DNA of 5,090 nucleotides, taken from Oscillospiraceae bacterium (GTDB lineage Bacteria; Bacillota; Clostridia; Oscillospirales; Oscillospiraceae). The notes below the pieces were generated by a model, which was not told where the DNA came from, ran no database searches, and saw only the letters and a program-made list of their open reading frames with translations. Location: assembly GCA_902767395.1 (NCBI GenBank), contig CACXHI010000025.1, positions 1-5,090 of the forward strand, written 5' to 3'. Below, piece by piece: positions 1-5,090 of this stretch. Every line of letters begins with the position of its first letter. Position 1 is the stretch's first letter. A program made the position numbers and the translations under genes.

Positions 1-399
1 CTGCACATCTGCCACTGGTTCACGGTGGACGATCTGGTGTATCTCAAGCGCGGCGGGCGTGTCAGCGCAGCGGCGGCCTTCGTTGGCGGCGTGCTGAACA
101 TCAAGCCGGTTCTGCATGTGGACGATCCCGGTCATCTGATCAATATGTTCAAGGTGCGCGGTCGTAAGGCTTCCATCAAGGCGCTGGCGGACAAATACGG
201 TGAGCTTGCAGTGGATCAAAAGAACGGAATCGTTTTCATCTCCCACGGCGACTGCATCGACGACGCGAAGCAGTTGGAGAAGCAGTTGGCGGAGCGTTAT
301 GGGGCAAAGGTACAGTTGATTACCTACGTTGGTCCTGTGATCGGCTCCCACTCCGGTCCGGGGACGCTGGCGCTGTTCTTCGTGGGGCGCGAACGCTGA
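1..399 (+). CDS. DegV family protein (FakB-like fatty-acid-binding protein), 5'-truncated
   Basis: The frame is open from base 1 to the TGA at 397-399, giving 132 C-terminal codons; the N-terminal half lies before the window. The GTG at 25 is an internal valine, not a start, because conserved family sequence (HWFTVDDL) reads through it. Recognisable DegV features are the YLKRGGRVS segment at nt 40-66, the following VGGVLNIKPVL segment, and the C-terminal GSHSGPGTLALFF block, with its histidine codon at nt 349-351. Characterised DegV/FakB proteins are cytoplasmic carriers that bind a fatty acid and present it to the kinase FakA for phosphorylation; the C-terminal histidine helps hold the fatty-acid carboxylate. 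Whether this copy works with a FakA cannot be told here. The stop lies one base before the next gene, so the two probably share a transcript. Family assignment is firm; the ligand is inference. Confidence 0.93.
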   Translation: MHICHWFTVDDLVYLKRGGRVSAAAAFVGGVLNIKPVLHVDDPGHLINMFKVRGRKASIKALADKYGELAVDQKNGIVFISHGDCIDDAKQLEKQLAERYGAKVQLITYVGPVIGSHSGPGTLALFFVGRER

Positions 400-400
400 G

Positions 401-1075
401 ATGACAGGGCGTACACCGCTGGCACTGCGGAAGCTGCCGAATTATACGAAGGGCGAGGAGCTGTTCAATTGTGTCTCCCACGTTGTGGGCGGCGGCTTCG
501 CGGTTGTGATGATGATTCTCTGCGTGGTGCGTGCCGCGCTTCATGCCGACCCTTGGGCGATCGTGGGCAGCTCCGTTTACGGGCTGTCGCTGGTCAGTGT
601 TTACACGATCTCCAGCGTCTACCACGGTCTGCGTCCGGAAACGGCGAAGAAGGTCATGCAGGTGCTCGATCACTGTACCATCTATTTTCTGATTTTCGGT
701 TCGTACCTGCCAATTCTGCTCTGCTCCATTCGTCTGGAATCTCCGATTACCGCGTGGGTGCTGCTTGGCGTAATCCTAGCGATGACCGCCTTGGCTGTGA
801 CGCTGACGGCGATTGATCTGCGAAAATACCGGGTGCTCTCCATGATCTGCTATATCGGCCTCGGCTGGTGCATCGTGTTTGCCGGGCCGGTGGCGCTGCG
901 TGCCATTCCCAAACCGGGACTGATCTGGCTTGTGGCCGGCGGTATTGCCTATACGGTCGGCGCGATTCTCTATGGGATTGGTGTTCACAAGCGTTATATG
1001 CACGCCGTCTTTCATCTGTTTGTGATCTTGGGTTCTGTGCTGCAATTTGTCTGTATTTTCGGTTATGTGATTTAG
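401..1075 (+). CDS. Hemolysin III / PAQR family integral membrane protein
   Basis: This 224-residue protein has the usual length and seven-helix pattern of bacterial HlyIII (PAQR superfamily). Hydrophobic segments lie near residues 28-46, 52-70, 92-110, 118-138, 145-165, 174-194 and 203-222. Family motifs are all present: E-L-F-N-C-V-S-H at 20-27, S71-x3-H75 followed by D90, the GGIAYTVGAILY segment at 180-191, and H201-x3-H205 in the last helix. In PAQR proteins the three histidines of the S-x3-H and H-x3-H motifs bind zinc, and eukaryotic members hydrolyse amide or ester bonds in lipids; bacterial members were named for haemolytic activity in Bacillus cereus, but their physiological role is unsettled. 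The ATG at 401 follows the degV stop after one base and has only a distant G-rich stretch (GTGGGG near 382) as a possible ribosome site, so translation is probably coupled to the upstream gene. No residue of the metal site looks damaged. Confidence 0.93.
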   Translation: MTGRTPLALRKLPNYTKGEELFNCVSHVVGGGFAVVMMILCVVRAALHADPWAIVGSSVYGLSLVSVYTISSVYHGLRPETAKKVMQVLDHCTIYFLIFGSYLPILLCSIRLESPITAWVLLGVILAMTALAVTLTAIDLRKYRVLSMICYIGLGWCIVFAGPVALRAIPKPGLIWLVAGGIAYTVGAILYGIGVHKRYMHAVFHLFVILGSVLQFVCIFGYVI

Positions 1076-1093
1076 TCTGCATGAATCAAACAG

Positions 1094-1136
1094 TTCGCTC
1101 CCGGTGGAAAAGGATGATTTTTCCGCCGGGAGCGAA
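1094..1136 (+). terminator. Strong intergenic hairpin, probable terminator lacking a clear U-tract
   Basis: Bases 1094-1111 pair with 1119-1136 as an uninterrupted 18-bp stem (one G-U wobble at 1105/1125) around a 7-base loop, GGATGAT. It lies 18 bases after the hlyIII stop and just before a promoter, where the end of the degV-hlyIII transcript is expected. A canonical intrinsic terminator would have a run of T directly after the stem; here the sequence is ATTGTATTTGCTTTG, T-rich but broken, and the A4/T4 pairs sit at the loop end of the stem. It may terminate inefficiently, protect the mRNA 3' end, or act with another factor. The hairpin itself is seen directly; its role is inference. Confidence 0.7.
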
Positions 1137-1143
1137 ATTGTAT

Positions 1144-1172
1144 TTGCTTTGTACCCGAATCTATGGTATGAT
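1144..1172 (+). promoter_or_regulatory. Sigma-A type promoter with extended -10, upstream of the exonuclease gene
   Basis: A -35-like TTGCTT (1144-1149) and a -10 TATGAT (1167-1172, five of six consensus bases) are separated by exactly 17 bases. TG at 1164-1165 sits one base before the -10, forming an extended -10 element that would offset the weak -35. Initiation would fall near 1179-1180, giving a leader of about 25 bases before the GTG at 1204. It directly follows the hairpin at 1094-1136, consistent with the boundary of two transcription units. No operator-like repeat overlaps it that I can see. Confidence 0.65.
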
Positions 1173-1190
1173 ACCCCTTGACGAGATAAA

Positions 1191-1197
1191 AGGAGAG
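1191..1197 (+). promoter_or_regulatory. Ribosome binding site that fixes the GTG start at 1204
   Basis: AGGAGAG lies six bases before GTG 1204-1206. The same frame is open far upstream and offers an ATG at 1168, but that ATG overlaps the predicted -10 box and has no purine-rich site before it. The site therefore supports GTG 1204, and the protein then begins directly with the exonuclease core strand. Confidence 0.75.
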
Positions 1198-1203
1198 ATT
1201 TCG

Positions 1204-2169
1204 GTGGAATATATCATTCTGGATATGGAGTGGAATCAGCCGTGGCCCGGTTCCTATGCGGCCCAGCGCCCGTTGCCGATCCATATCAGCGGAGAGGTCA
1301 TTCAGATCGGCGCCGTTCGGATGCTGGAGGATCAAACCATTGCCGATGAGTTTCAGGTTTTGATCAAGCCCAGATTCTTCCGACGGCTGAACAGCCGCGT
1401 CGCCAAGCTGACCGGGATTCGGGAGAGCCGCCTGAAGACAGAGGGGCTGAGCTTTGACGACGCAATCAACGAGTTTTATAACTGGTGCGGCGAGGACTGT
1501 GTGTTTTTGACGTGGGGCTTTGACGATATTCCGCTGCTCTCAGGCAACATGATGCTCAACGGCTACGATCCTGTCTGGATTCAGCACTGGTACAACGCAC
1601 AGATGATTTTTAACGCCCAGACCGGGTCCGGGAACAACCAGAAGGCGCTGGCCACTGCGATGGAGATGCTGGAGATTCCGGCCACCCGTCAGGCCCACGA
1701 CGCGCTGGGCGACGCGTTCCACACCGCACAGATCTGCGCTAAGCTCGATCTGAAAAAGGGGATCGAGGAGTACCGGGGGTCCCTGCGAGAGCATGAGGAC
1801 GGTCTGCACGGCGCGCAGGTTCCCGGCTGCGTCAGTCGCCGGGTCTACCATGAATATGAGGACAAGTCCGCCGCAATGGGCGATATGGGCGGAAAGGAAA
1901 ACCTCTGCCCGGTGTGCGGGCAGGAGATGACCTGTCAGGGCTGGCACACCCAGCCGGGCCGTCGATACCTCTCCCGCAATACCTGTCCGGAGCATGGCGA
2001 CTATATCGTGCGGATTCGCTTTGAGCGTGAGCGCGAGGGCAGCTTGAAGGTCTGCCGCCTGGTCTATGACAGCAGCTCCGCTCTGGCAGAGAAATTCGAC
2101 GAGGAAATCGCGAAAAAACCGAAAAAGCACACCCACCGACGCAGAAAGCGCTTGAAGGCGGAGCTTTGA
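1204..2169 (+). CDS. DEDDh-type 3'-5' exonuclease domain protein with C-terminal Cys/His cluster
   Basis: The 321-residue protein starts at GTG (read as Met). The exonuclease domain covers about residues 1-180. Exo I is IILDMEW, with D7 and E9; Exo II is TWGFDDIPLL at 103-112, with D107 or D108 as metal ligand; Exo III is H165-x4-D170 (AHDALGD), the histidine form that defines the DEDDh class. These enzymes use two metal ions to remove nucleotides from 3' ends of DNA or RNA; the WG-x2-D form resembles the ERI1-like/KapD branch more than DnaQ proofreading subunits, so RNA is a possible substrate. Residues 235-264 carry C235-x2-C238, C244, H248 and C261-x2-H264, which looks like a small zinc-binding module, and the end is a basic tail (KKHTHRRRKRLK), both plausible for nucleic-acid contact. 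It appears to be the first gene of a unit continuing into deoC 54 bases later. Class assignment is firm; substrate and zinc binding are inference. Confidence 0.88.
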   Translation: MEYIILDMEWNQPWPGSYAAQRPLPIHISGEVIQIGAVRMLEDQTIADEFQVLIKPRFFRRLNSRVAKLTGIRESRLKTEGLSFDDAINEFYNWCGEDCVFLTWGFDDIPLLSGNMMLNGYDPVWIQHWYNAQMIFNAQTGSGNNQKALATAMEMLEIPATRQAHDALGDAFHTAQICAKLDLKKGIEEYRGSLREHEDGLHGAQVPGCVSRRVYHEYEDKSAAMGDMGGKENLCPVCGQEMTCQGWHTQPGRRYLSRNTCPEHGDYIVRIRFEREREGSLKVCRLVYDSSSALAEKFDEEIAKKPKKHTHRRRKRLKAEL

Positions 2170-2173
2170 CTGC

Positions 2174-2210
2174 CTGCCCGATTCCGGGCGGATGCGCTTT
2201 TTGGAGCGCA
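2174..2210 (+). other. Two tandem hairpins in the exonuclease-deoC gap
   Basis: Bases 2174-2180 pair with 2185-2191 (7 bp, one G-U, loop ATTC). Immediately after, 2193-2198 pairs perfectly with 2205-2210 (TGCGCT/AGCGCA, 6-base loop), ending directly against the deoC ribosome site GAGGAGG at 2211-2217. A T5 run (2198-2202) follows the first hairpin after six bases, so it could be a weak terminator or attenuator. Alternatively the second hairpin may simply keep the ribosome site exposed or protect the transcript. The pairing is visible; function is untested and short GC-rich stems arise by chance. Confidence 0.4.
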
Positions 2211-2223
2211 GAGGAGGATTCTT

Positions 2224-2889
2224 ATGCACCTGACGCCGGAAGCAATGGCGAAATACATCGACCACACCAATCTCAAGCCACAGGCCAGCCGGAGGGAGAT
2301 TTTGGCTCTCTGCGAGGAGGCGAAGACCATGAAAACCGCCTCTGTTTGTGTCAATCCGAGCTATGTCAAGCTCGTCGCGCAGGCGCTTGCCGGGTCGGAC
2401 GTGACGCCCTGCTGCGTCGTCGGCTTCCCCCTCGGCGCAACGACGCCGAACGTCAAGGTCTTTGAGGCGGCCGAGGCCGTCGCAAACGGCGCACGCGAGG
2501 TAGATATGGTGCTGAACGTCGGCGCAGCCAAATCCGGCGATTGGGCTCTGGTTGAGCGGGATATCGCCGCGGTCGTCAACGCCGTAGACGGGGCGGCAAA
2601 GGTGAAGGTCATCTTGGAAACCTGCCTGCTGACAGACGAGGAAAAGGTGCTGGCCTGTCAGGCGGCCAAGCGCGTCGGGGCCGACTTCGTCAAAACCTCC
2701 ACCGGGTTTTCTACGGGCGGCGCGACGGTCGAGGACGTTCGGCTCATGCGCCGGACCGTCGGGCCGGAAATGGGCGTCAAGGCGTCCGGCGGGGTGCGAA
2801 CCTATGAGGACGCTGTTGCAATGCTTGAGGCTGGTGCCTCCCGGCTGGGGGCCTCCTCCGGCAAAGCGATTATCGAAGGCTGTAAGTGA
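2224..2889 (+). CDS. deoC: Deoxyribose-phosphate aldolase
   Basis: DeoC cleaves 2-deoxy-D-ribose-5-phosphate to acetaldehyde and D-glyceraldehyde-3-phosphate, the last step of deoxynucleoside catabolism, in the cytoplasm. The 221 residues match the usual length of the short bacterial form and should fold as one TIM barrel. Conserved blocks appear in order: DHTNLKP at 13-19, VCVNPSYV, VVGFPLGA, EVDMVLNVGA with catalytic D94, KVILETCLL, DFVKTSTGFSTGGAT with the Schiff-base lysine K157, GVKASGGVRT with the second active-site lysine K186, and the C-terminal phosphate-binding GASRLGASSG. All three catalytic residues are intact. The ATG at 2224 has a strong GAGGAGG six bases upstream. It lies 54 bases after the exonuclease gene and 78 before tpiA, whose product acts on the triose made here. 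No deoR-type regulator or nucleoside phosphorylase gene is in view. Confidence 0.97.
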   Translation: MHLTPEAMAKYIDHTNLKPQASRREILALCEEAKTMKTASVCVNPSYVKLVAQALAGSDVTPCCVVGFPLGATTPNVKVFEAAEAVANGAREVDMVLNVGAAKSGDWALVERDIAAVVNAVDGAAKVKVILETCLLTDEEKVLACQAAKRVGADFVKTSTGFSTGGATVEDVRLMRRTVGPEMGVKASGGVRTYEDAVAMLEAGASRLGASSGKAIIEGCK

Positions 2890-2893
2890 TATT

Positions 2894-2918
2894 GGGCCAG
2901 CGGAGCAATCCGCCGCCC
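2894..2918 (+). other. GNRA-capped hairpin between deoC and tpiA
   Basis: GCGGA (2900-2904) pairs with TCCGC (2909-2913) around a GCAA tetraloop, and GGGC (2894-2897) pairs with GCCC (2915-2918) outside a small internal loop (CA against C). It begins five bases after the deoC stop. No T-run follows directly (TTGCACGTTTTAC), so it is at best a partial terminator or an mRNA processing/stability element that could separate deoC and tpiA expression levels. I see no convincing promoter in the remaining bases 2919-2951. Confidence 0.4.
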
Positions 2919-2967
2919 TTGCACGTTTTACAAAATCTATTAACAACTTGCAAAGGAGAATTACGGA

Positions 2968-3711
2968 ATGAGAACCCCTATGATTGCCGGTAACTGGAAA
3001 ATGAACAAGACGCCGTCCGAAACCAAGACGCTGATCGAGGCGCTGAAGAAGCTTGAAAATCGGACCGGCGCCGAGGTCGTTGTGTGCCCCATGACCGTCT
3101 CTCTGGCGGCGGCTGCGGAGGCCCTGCAGGGCAGCCAGATCCATCTTGGCGCGCAGAATGTCCATTTTGCCGAGAACGGCGCCTTCACCGGCGAGTGCAA
3201 CGCCGCCTCTCTGAAGGAGCTGGGCGTCGAATACGTGATCATCGGCCACTCTGAGCGCCGTCAGTATTTCGGTGAGACGGACGTGACGGTGAACCAGCGG
3301 ACGCTGAAGGCGCTGGAGGCCGGTCTGAAGCCGATCATTTGCGTGGGTGAGAGTCTGGAGCAGAAACAGCAGGGGATTACCAACGAGATTGTCTGTATGC
3401 AGACCAAGGTTGCCCTGCTCGGCGTCGGTGAAAAGATCGACGACGTGGTGATCGCCTATGAGCCCGTCTGGGCCATCGGTACCGGCCTGACGGCGACGCC
3501 AGAGGATGCTAACGCCACGATTGGTGCGATTCGCGGCGCGATTCGTGAGGTCTGCGGCGATGCGGCCGACCGTGTCCGTATTCTCTACGGCGGTTCGATG
3601 AACGCCAACAACGCCCACGATCTCATGGCCCAGCCTGAGATTGACGGCGGCCTGATCGGCGGCGCTTCTCTGGCCGCTGCGAAGTTCGACGGCGTTATCA
3701 ACTTCAACTAA
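2968..3711 (+). CDS. tpiA: Triosephosphate isomerase
   Basis: TpiA interconverts dihydroxyacetone phosphate and D-glyceraldehyde-3-phosphate in glycolysis and gluconeogenesis, as a cytoplasmic dimer. At 247 residues it has the standard length of one TIM barrel. The N-terminal AGNWKMN carries N9 and K11; catalytic H94 lies in IIGHSERRQYFGE; the catalytic base E165 lies in AYEPVWAIGTG, the latter part being the start of flexible loop 6; and LYGGSMNANNA plus DGGLIGGASL near the C-terminus form the phosphate-binding site. Nothing essential is missing. The ATG at 2968 follows AAAGGAGAA (2952-2960). In many Firmicutes tpiA sits in a gapA-pgk-tpiA-gpmI-eno operon; here its neighbours are deoC and an uncharacterised nucleotidyltransferase gene, so it appears detached from that cluster. 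Codon use resembles its neighbours, with no sign of recent transfer. Confidence 0.98.
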   Translation: MRTPMIAGNWKMNKTPSETKTLIEALKKLENRTGAEVVVCPMTVSLAAAAEALQGSQIHLGAQNVHFAENGAFTGECNAASLKELGVEYVIIGHSERRQYFGETDVTVNQRTLKALEAGLKPIICVGESLEQKQQGITNEIVCMQTKVALLGVGEKIDDVVIAYEPVWAIGTGLTATPEDANATIGAIRGAIREVCGDAADRVRILYGGSMNANNAHDLMAQPEIDGGLIGGASLAAAKFDGVINFN

Positions 3712-3743
3712 GAAACGAATCTGTTTGGAACAGGGGAGAGTCT

Positions 3744-5063
3744 ATGAATCAGATTGAATCGACATTTTGGGCGTTGCTTCGCGCCGCGATTGCGCAGGAT
3801 AAGCCACAGGATCCCGGTCTGTCTGCGGACGAGTGGGAGGCGGTTCTGCGCCTGAGCGCTGCGCACCATTTGTTGCCTCTGATTCTGGATTGCGCCTGTT
3901 CGCTCCCTTCCTGTGCAAGCTTCCTTCGTGCTGAGGAAAAACGGAGAAAGGAATCCGGCGACGGCGATCAAGCGAATTGGAAGGCGCGCGCGCTGGCGCA
4001 GGTGGAACGGCAGGTCCTTCAGGAGAATGAATTCCTGAATCTGGTTTTACTGCTCCACGAAAAGGGACTGGAACCACTGTCCATGAAGGGGCCTGTTTGC
4101 CGAAGCCTCTATCCGAAGCCCCTGCTTCGGCCTTCGGTGGATGACGACCTGCTGATTCCGGAGGAACTTGCTCAGGCCTATCATGCGGCGCTGTTGGAGT
4201 ACGGGCTTCAGCCTGACGACCCCGACGTCGATCCGCAGAAGGCGTGGGAGATTTCCTACCATAAGCCCAATTCCCCGCTGTATATTGAGCTCCATAAGCA
4301 GTTGTTTGATCCAAATTCTCCCGTATTTGAGGGCTTTCAGCGGGAGTTTGACGGCGCGTATGCGCGCAGAACCACGGTTCGCATTCAGGATGTGGAAATG
4401 GGCACGCTCGCGCCGGCAGATCATTTGCTGTTTCTGATTCTCCATGCCTTTAAGCATTTCCTTCACAGCGGGTTCGGAGCACGGATCGTGGCGGATATCT
4501 GCCTGTTTTCCAGAGCATATCAGGAGCAGATTGATTTTGCTGCGGTTCTCTGTGCCTGCGAGGAGAGAAACTGCGGACAGTTCAGCACTGCGGTGTATCG
4601 GATCGGAGAGACGTATCTCGGCATTCCGATTCCGGAACCGTTCCGGGAAATCGAGATTGAGGTGGAGCCCCTGCTTCGAGATATCATGGCCTCCGGGCTG
4701 CATGGGGCGCAGATCGATCGTCTGCACAGCGCAAATATCACGCTTGGTGCAGTTTCGGATCACAGATCCGGAAAACGGGACGGCGGGCAACTCAAAAAAG
4801 TGCTGTTTCCTCCCGCAAGTACGATGGCTGGGCATTATCCGTTCCTTTCCAAGCATCCGGCGCTTCTTCCGGTGGCGTGGGGAAAACGTATTATTAAGTA
4901 TTTGAAGGAGCCCAAAAAGGTCGGAAAGCACAGCCCGACCGCAACGCTGCGGATCGGGGAGCAGCGCGTTCAACTCCTTGCGTTCTATGGCATTATTGAA
5001 CCGGAAAGGGCCAAGAATCGACTTGAGTTTCCGCAGATGAACAGAGGAACGGCAAAGGTTTGA
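3744..5063 (+). CDS. Nucleotidyltransferase family protein (NTP_transf_5-like), substrate unknown
   Basis: This 439-residue protein resembles the uncharacterised nucleotidyltransferase family Pfam NTP_transf_5. After a mostly helical N-terminus with a charged stretch at about residues 66-85, the core begins with S-M-K115-G and SLYPKPLLRPSVDDDLLI, where R129 and D133-D135 match the family's R-x3-D-x-D pattern for binding metal and nucleotide. Further family marks are I-E182-L-H184, and LAPADHLLFLILHAFKHFLHSG (H234, K237, H238) followed by IVADICLF with D251. The C-terminal third is basic and less conserved. Members are thought to transfer a nucleotide to an unknown acceptor and often lie near polysaccharide or peptide-modification genes; nothing here identifies the acceptor. 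The ATG at 3744 follows AGGGGAGAG (3732-3740), 32 bases after tpiA, so co-transcription is likely. The stop leaves 27 bases to the window end. Family call is from recognised motifs without a search. Confidence 0.83.
   Translation: MNQIESTFWALLRAAIAQDKPQDPGLSADEWEAVLRLSAAHHLLPLILDCACSLPSCASFLRAEEKRRKESGDGDQANWKARALAQVERQVLQENEFLNLVLLLHEKGLEPLSMKGPVCRSLYPKPLLRPSVDDDLLIPEELAQAYHAALLEYGLQPDDPDVDPQKAWEISYHKPNSPLYIELHKQLFDPNSPVFEGFQREFDGAYARRTTVRIQDVEMGTLAPADHLLFLILHAFKHFLHSGFGARIVADICLFSRAYQEQIDFAAVLCACEERNCGQFSTAVYRIGETYLGIPIPEPFREIEIEVEPLLRDIMASGLHGAQIDRLHSANITLGAVSDHRSGKRDGGQLKKVLFPPASTMAGHYPFLSKHPALLPVAWGKRIIKYLKEPKKVGKHSPTATLRIGEQRVQLLAFYGIIEPERAKNRLEFPQMNRGTAKV
4100..4137 (+). repeat. Nested inverted repeat of CCGAAG inside the nucleotidyltransferase gene
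   Basis: CCGAAG occurs at 4100-4105 and 4113-4118, and its complement CTTCGG at 4125-4130 and 4132-4137. The inner copies form a perfect 7-bp hairpin (4113-4119 with 4124-4130, loop CCCT), and the outer copies add 6 bp with an asymmetric internal loop (seven bases against one). The segment encodes the stretch around RSLYPKPLLRPS just before the catalytic aspartates, so it may be only a by-product of codon choice. Confidence 0.5.
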
Positions 5064-5090
5064 ACCGCAGAGAGGCATTTTAGAAAGCAA

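Noticed and set aside
25..27. GTG as the start of a short DegV-like protein
   Set aside because: Conserved DegV sequence continues upstream to base 1 in the same frame, so the gene is cut by the window edge, not short.
868..1203. N-terminal extension of the exonuclease reading frame upstream of GTG 1204
   Set aside because: The upstream part overlaps hlyIII in another frame and runs through the 18-bp hairpin and the promoter; the ribosome site at 1191-1197 and the start of the exonuclease core both support GTG 1204.
2919..2943. Possible promoter for tpiA (TTGCAC and TATTAA)
   Set aside because: The spacing is only 13 bases, and no good -10 lies 16-18 bases from TTGCAC.
1540..3618. 692-codon open frame on the minus strand
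   Set aside because: It lies opposite the exonuclease, deoC and tpiA genes, all with intact catalytic motifs. Its translation is low-complexity and Arg/Gly/Leu-rich with no recognisable domain, as expected for a GC-rich antisense shadow.
3721..3733. Short inverted repeat CTGTT/AACAG between tpiA and the nucleotidyltransferase gene
   Set aside because: A 5-bp AT-rich stem with a 3-base loop and no T-run is too weak to call a terminator.
4756..4770. Perfect CGGATC/GATCCG inverted repeat inside the nucleotidyltransferase gene
   Set aside because: A 6-bp palindrome with a 3-base loop is expected by chance in coding DNA of this length and has no contextual support.
4047..5090. 347-codon open frame on the minus strand reaching the window end
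   Set aside because: It is antisense to the nucleotidyltransferase gene, which carries clear family motifs, and its translation shows no domain features.
5064..5090. Possible leader or ribosome site for a following gene (AGAGAGG near 5069-5075)
   Set aside because: No start codon follows within the window at a suitable distance, so nothing can be supported.

Overview
This window reads as ordinary chromosome from a Gram-positive anaerobe of the class Clostridia, most like the GC-rich Oscillospiraceae/Ruminococcaceae gut lineages. That placement is inference from three things: strong purine-rich Shine-Dalgarno sites (GAGGAGG, AAAGGAGAA, AGGGGAGAG), a DegV-family gene, and codon choice rich in G/C third positions. 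I could not search a database, so the genus is open. All six genes are on the plus strand and almost all of the sequence is coding. I see no tRNA, rRNA, insertion sequence, CRISPR array, phage gene or attachment site.

Layout. Positions 1-399 hold the C-terminal half of a DegV-family (fatty-acid-binding, FakB-like) protein, cut by the window edge. One base after its stop comes a complete hemolysin III/PAQR-family membrane protein (401-1075). The 128-base gap 1076-1203 contains a very stable 18-bp hairpin and then a good extended -10 promoter, so a new transcription unit probably starts there. That unit begins with a DEDDh 3'-5' exonuclease carrying a C-terminal Cys/His cluster (GTG start at 1204, end 2169). 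It continues with deoC, deoxyribose-phosphate aldolase (2224-2889), tpiA, triosephosphate isomerase (2968-3711), and a NTP_transf_5-type nucleotidyltransferase family protein (3744-5063). The last 27 bases (5064-5090) hold no start codon or structure that I can support.

How the genes may work together. The first two genes both belong to lipid- or membrane-linked families and are likely translationally coupled. DeoC splits deoxyribose-5-phosphate into acetaldehyde and glyceraldehyde-3-phosphate, and TpiA interconverts that triose with dihydroxyacetone phosphate, so the pair can feed deoxynucleoside carbon into central metabolism. An exonuclease just upstream could in principle supply nucleotides to the same route, but that link is speculative. 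The nucleotidyltransferase has no known substrate. Gaps of 32-78 bases with only weak hairpins suggest that the last four genes are at least partly co-transcribed.

I did not find a convincing undescribed system. The points most worth a second look are the exonuclease with its Cys/His tail, the DegV-HlyIII pairing, the deoC-tpiA linkage away from a glycolytic operon, and several RNA hairpins between and within genes.
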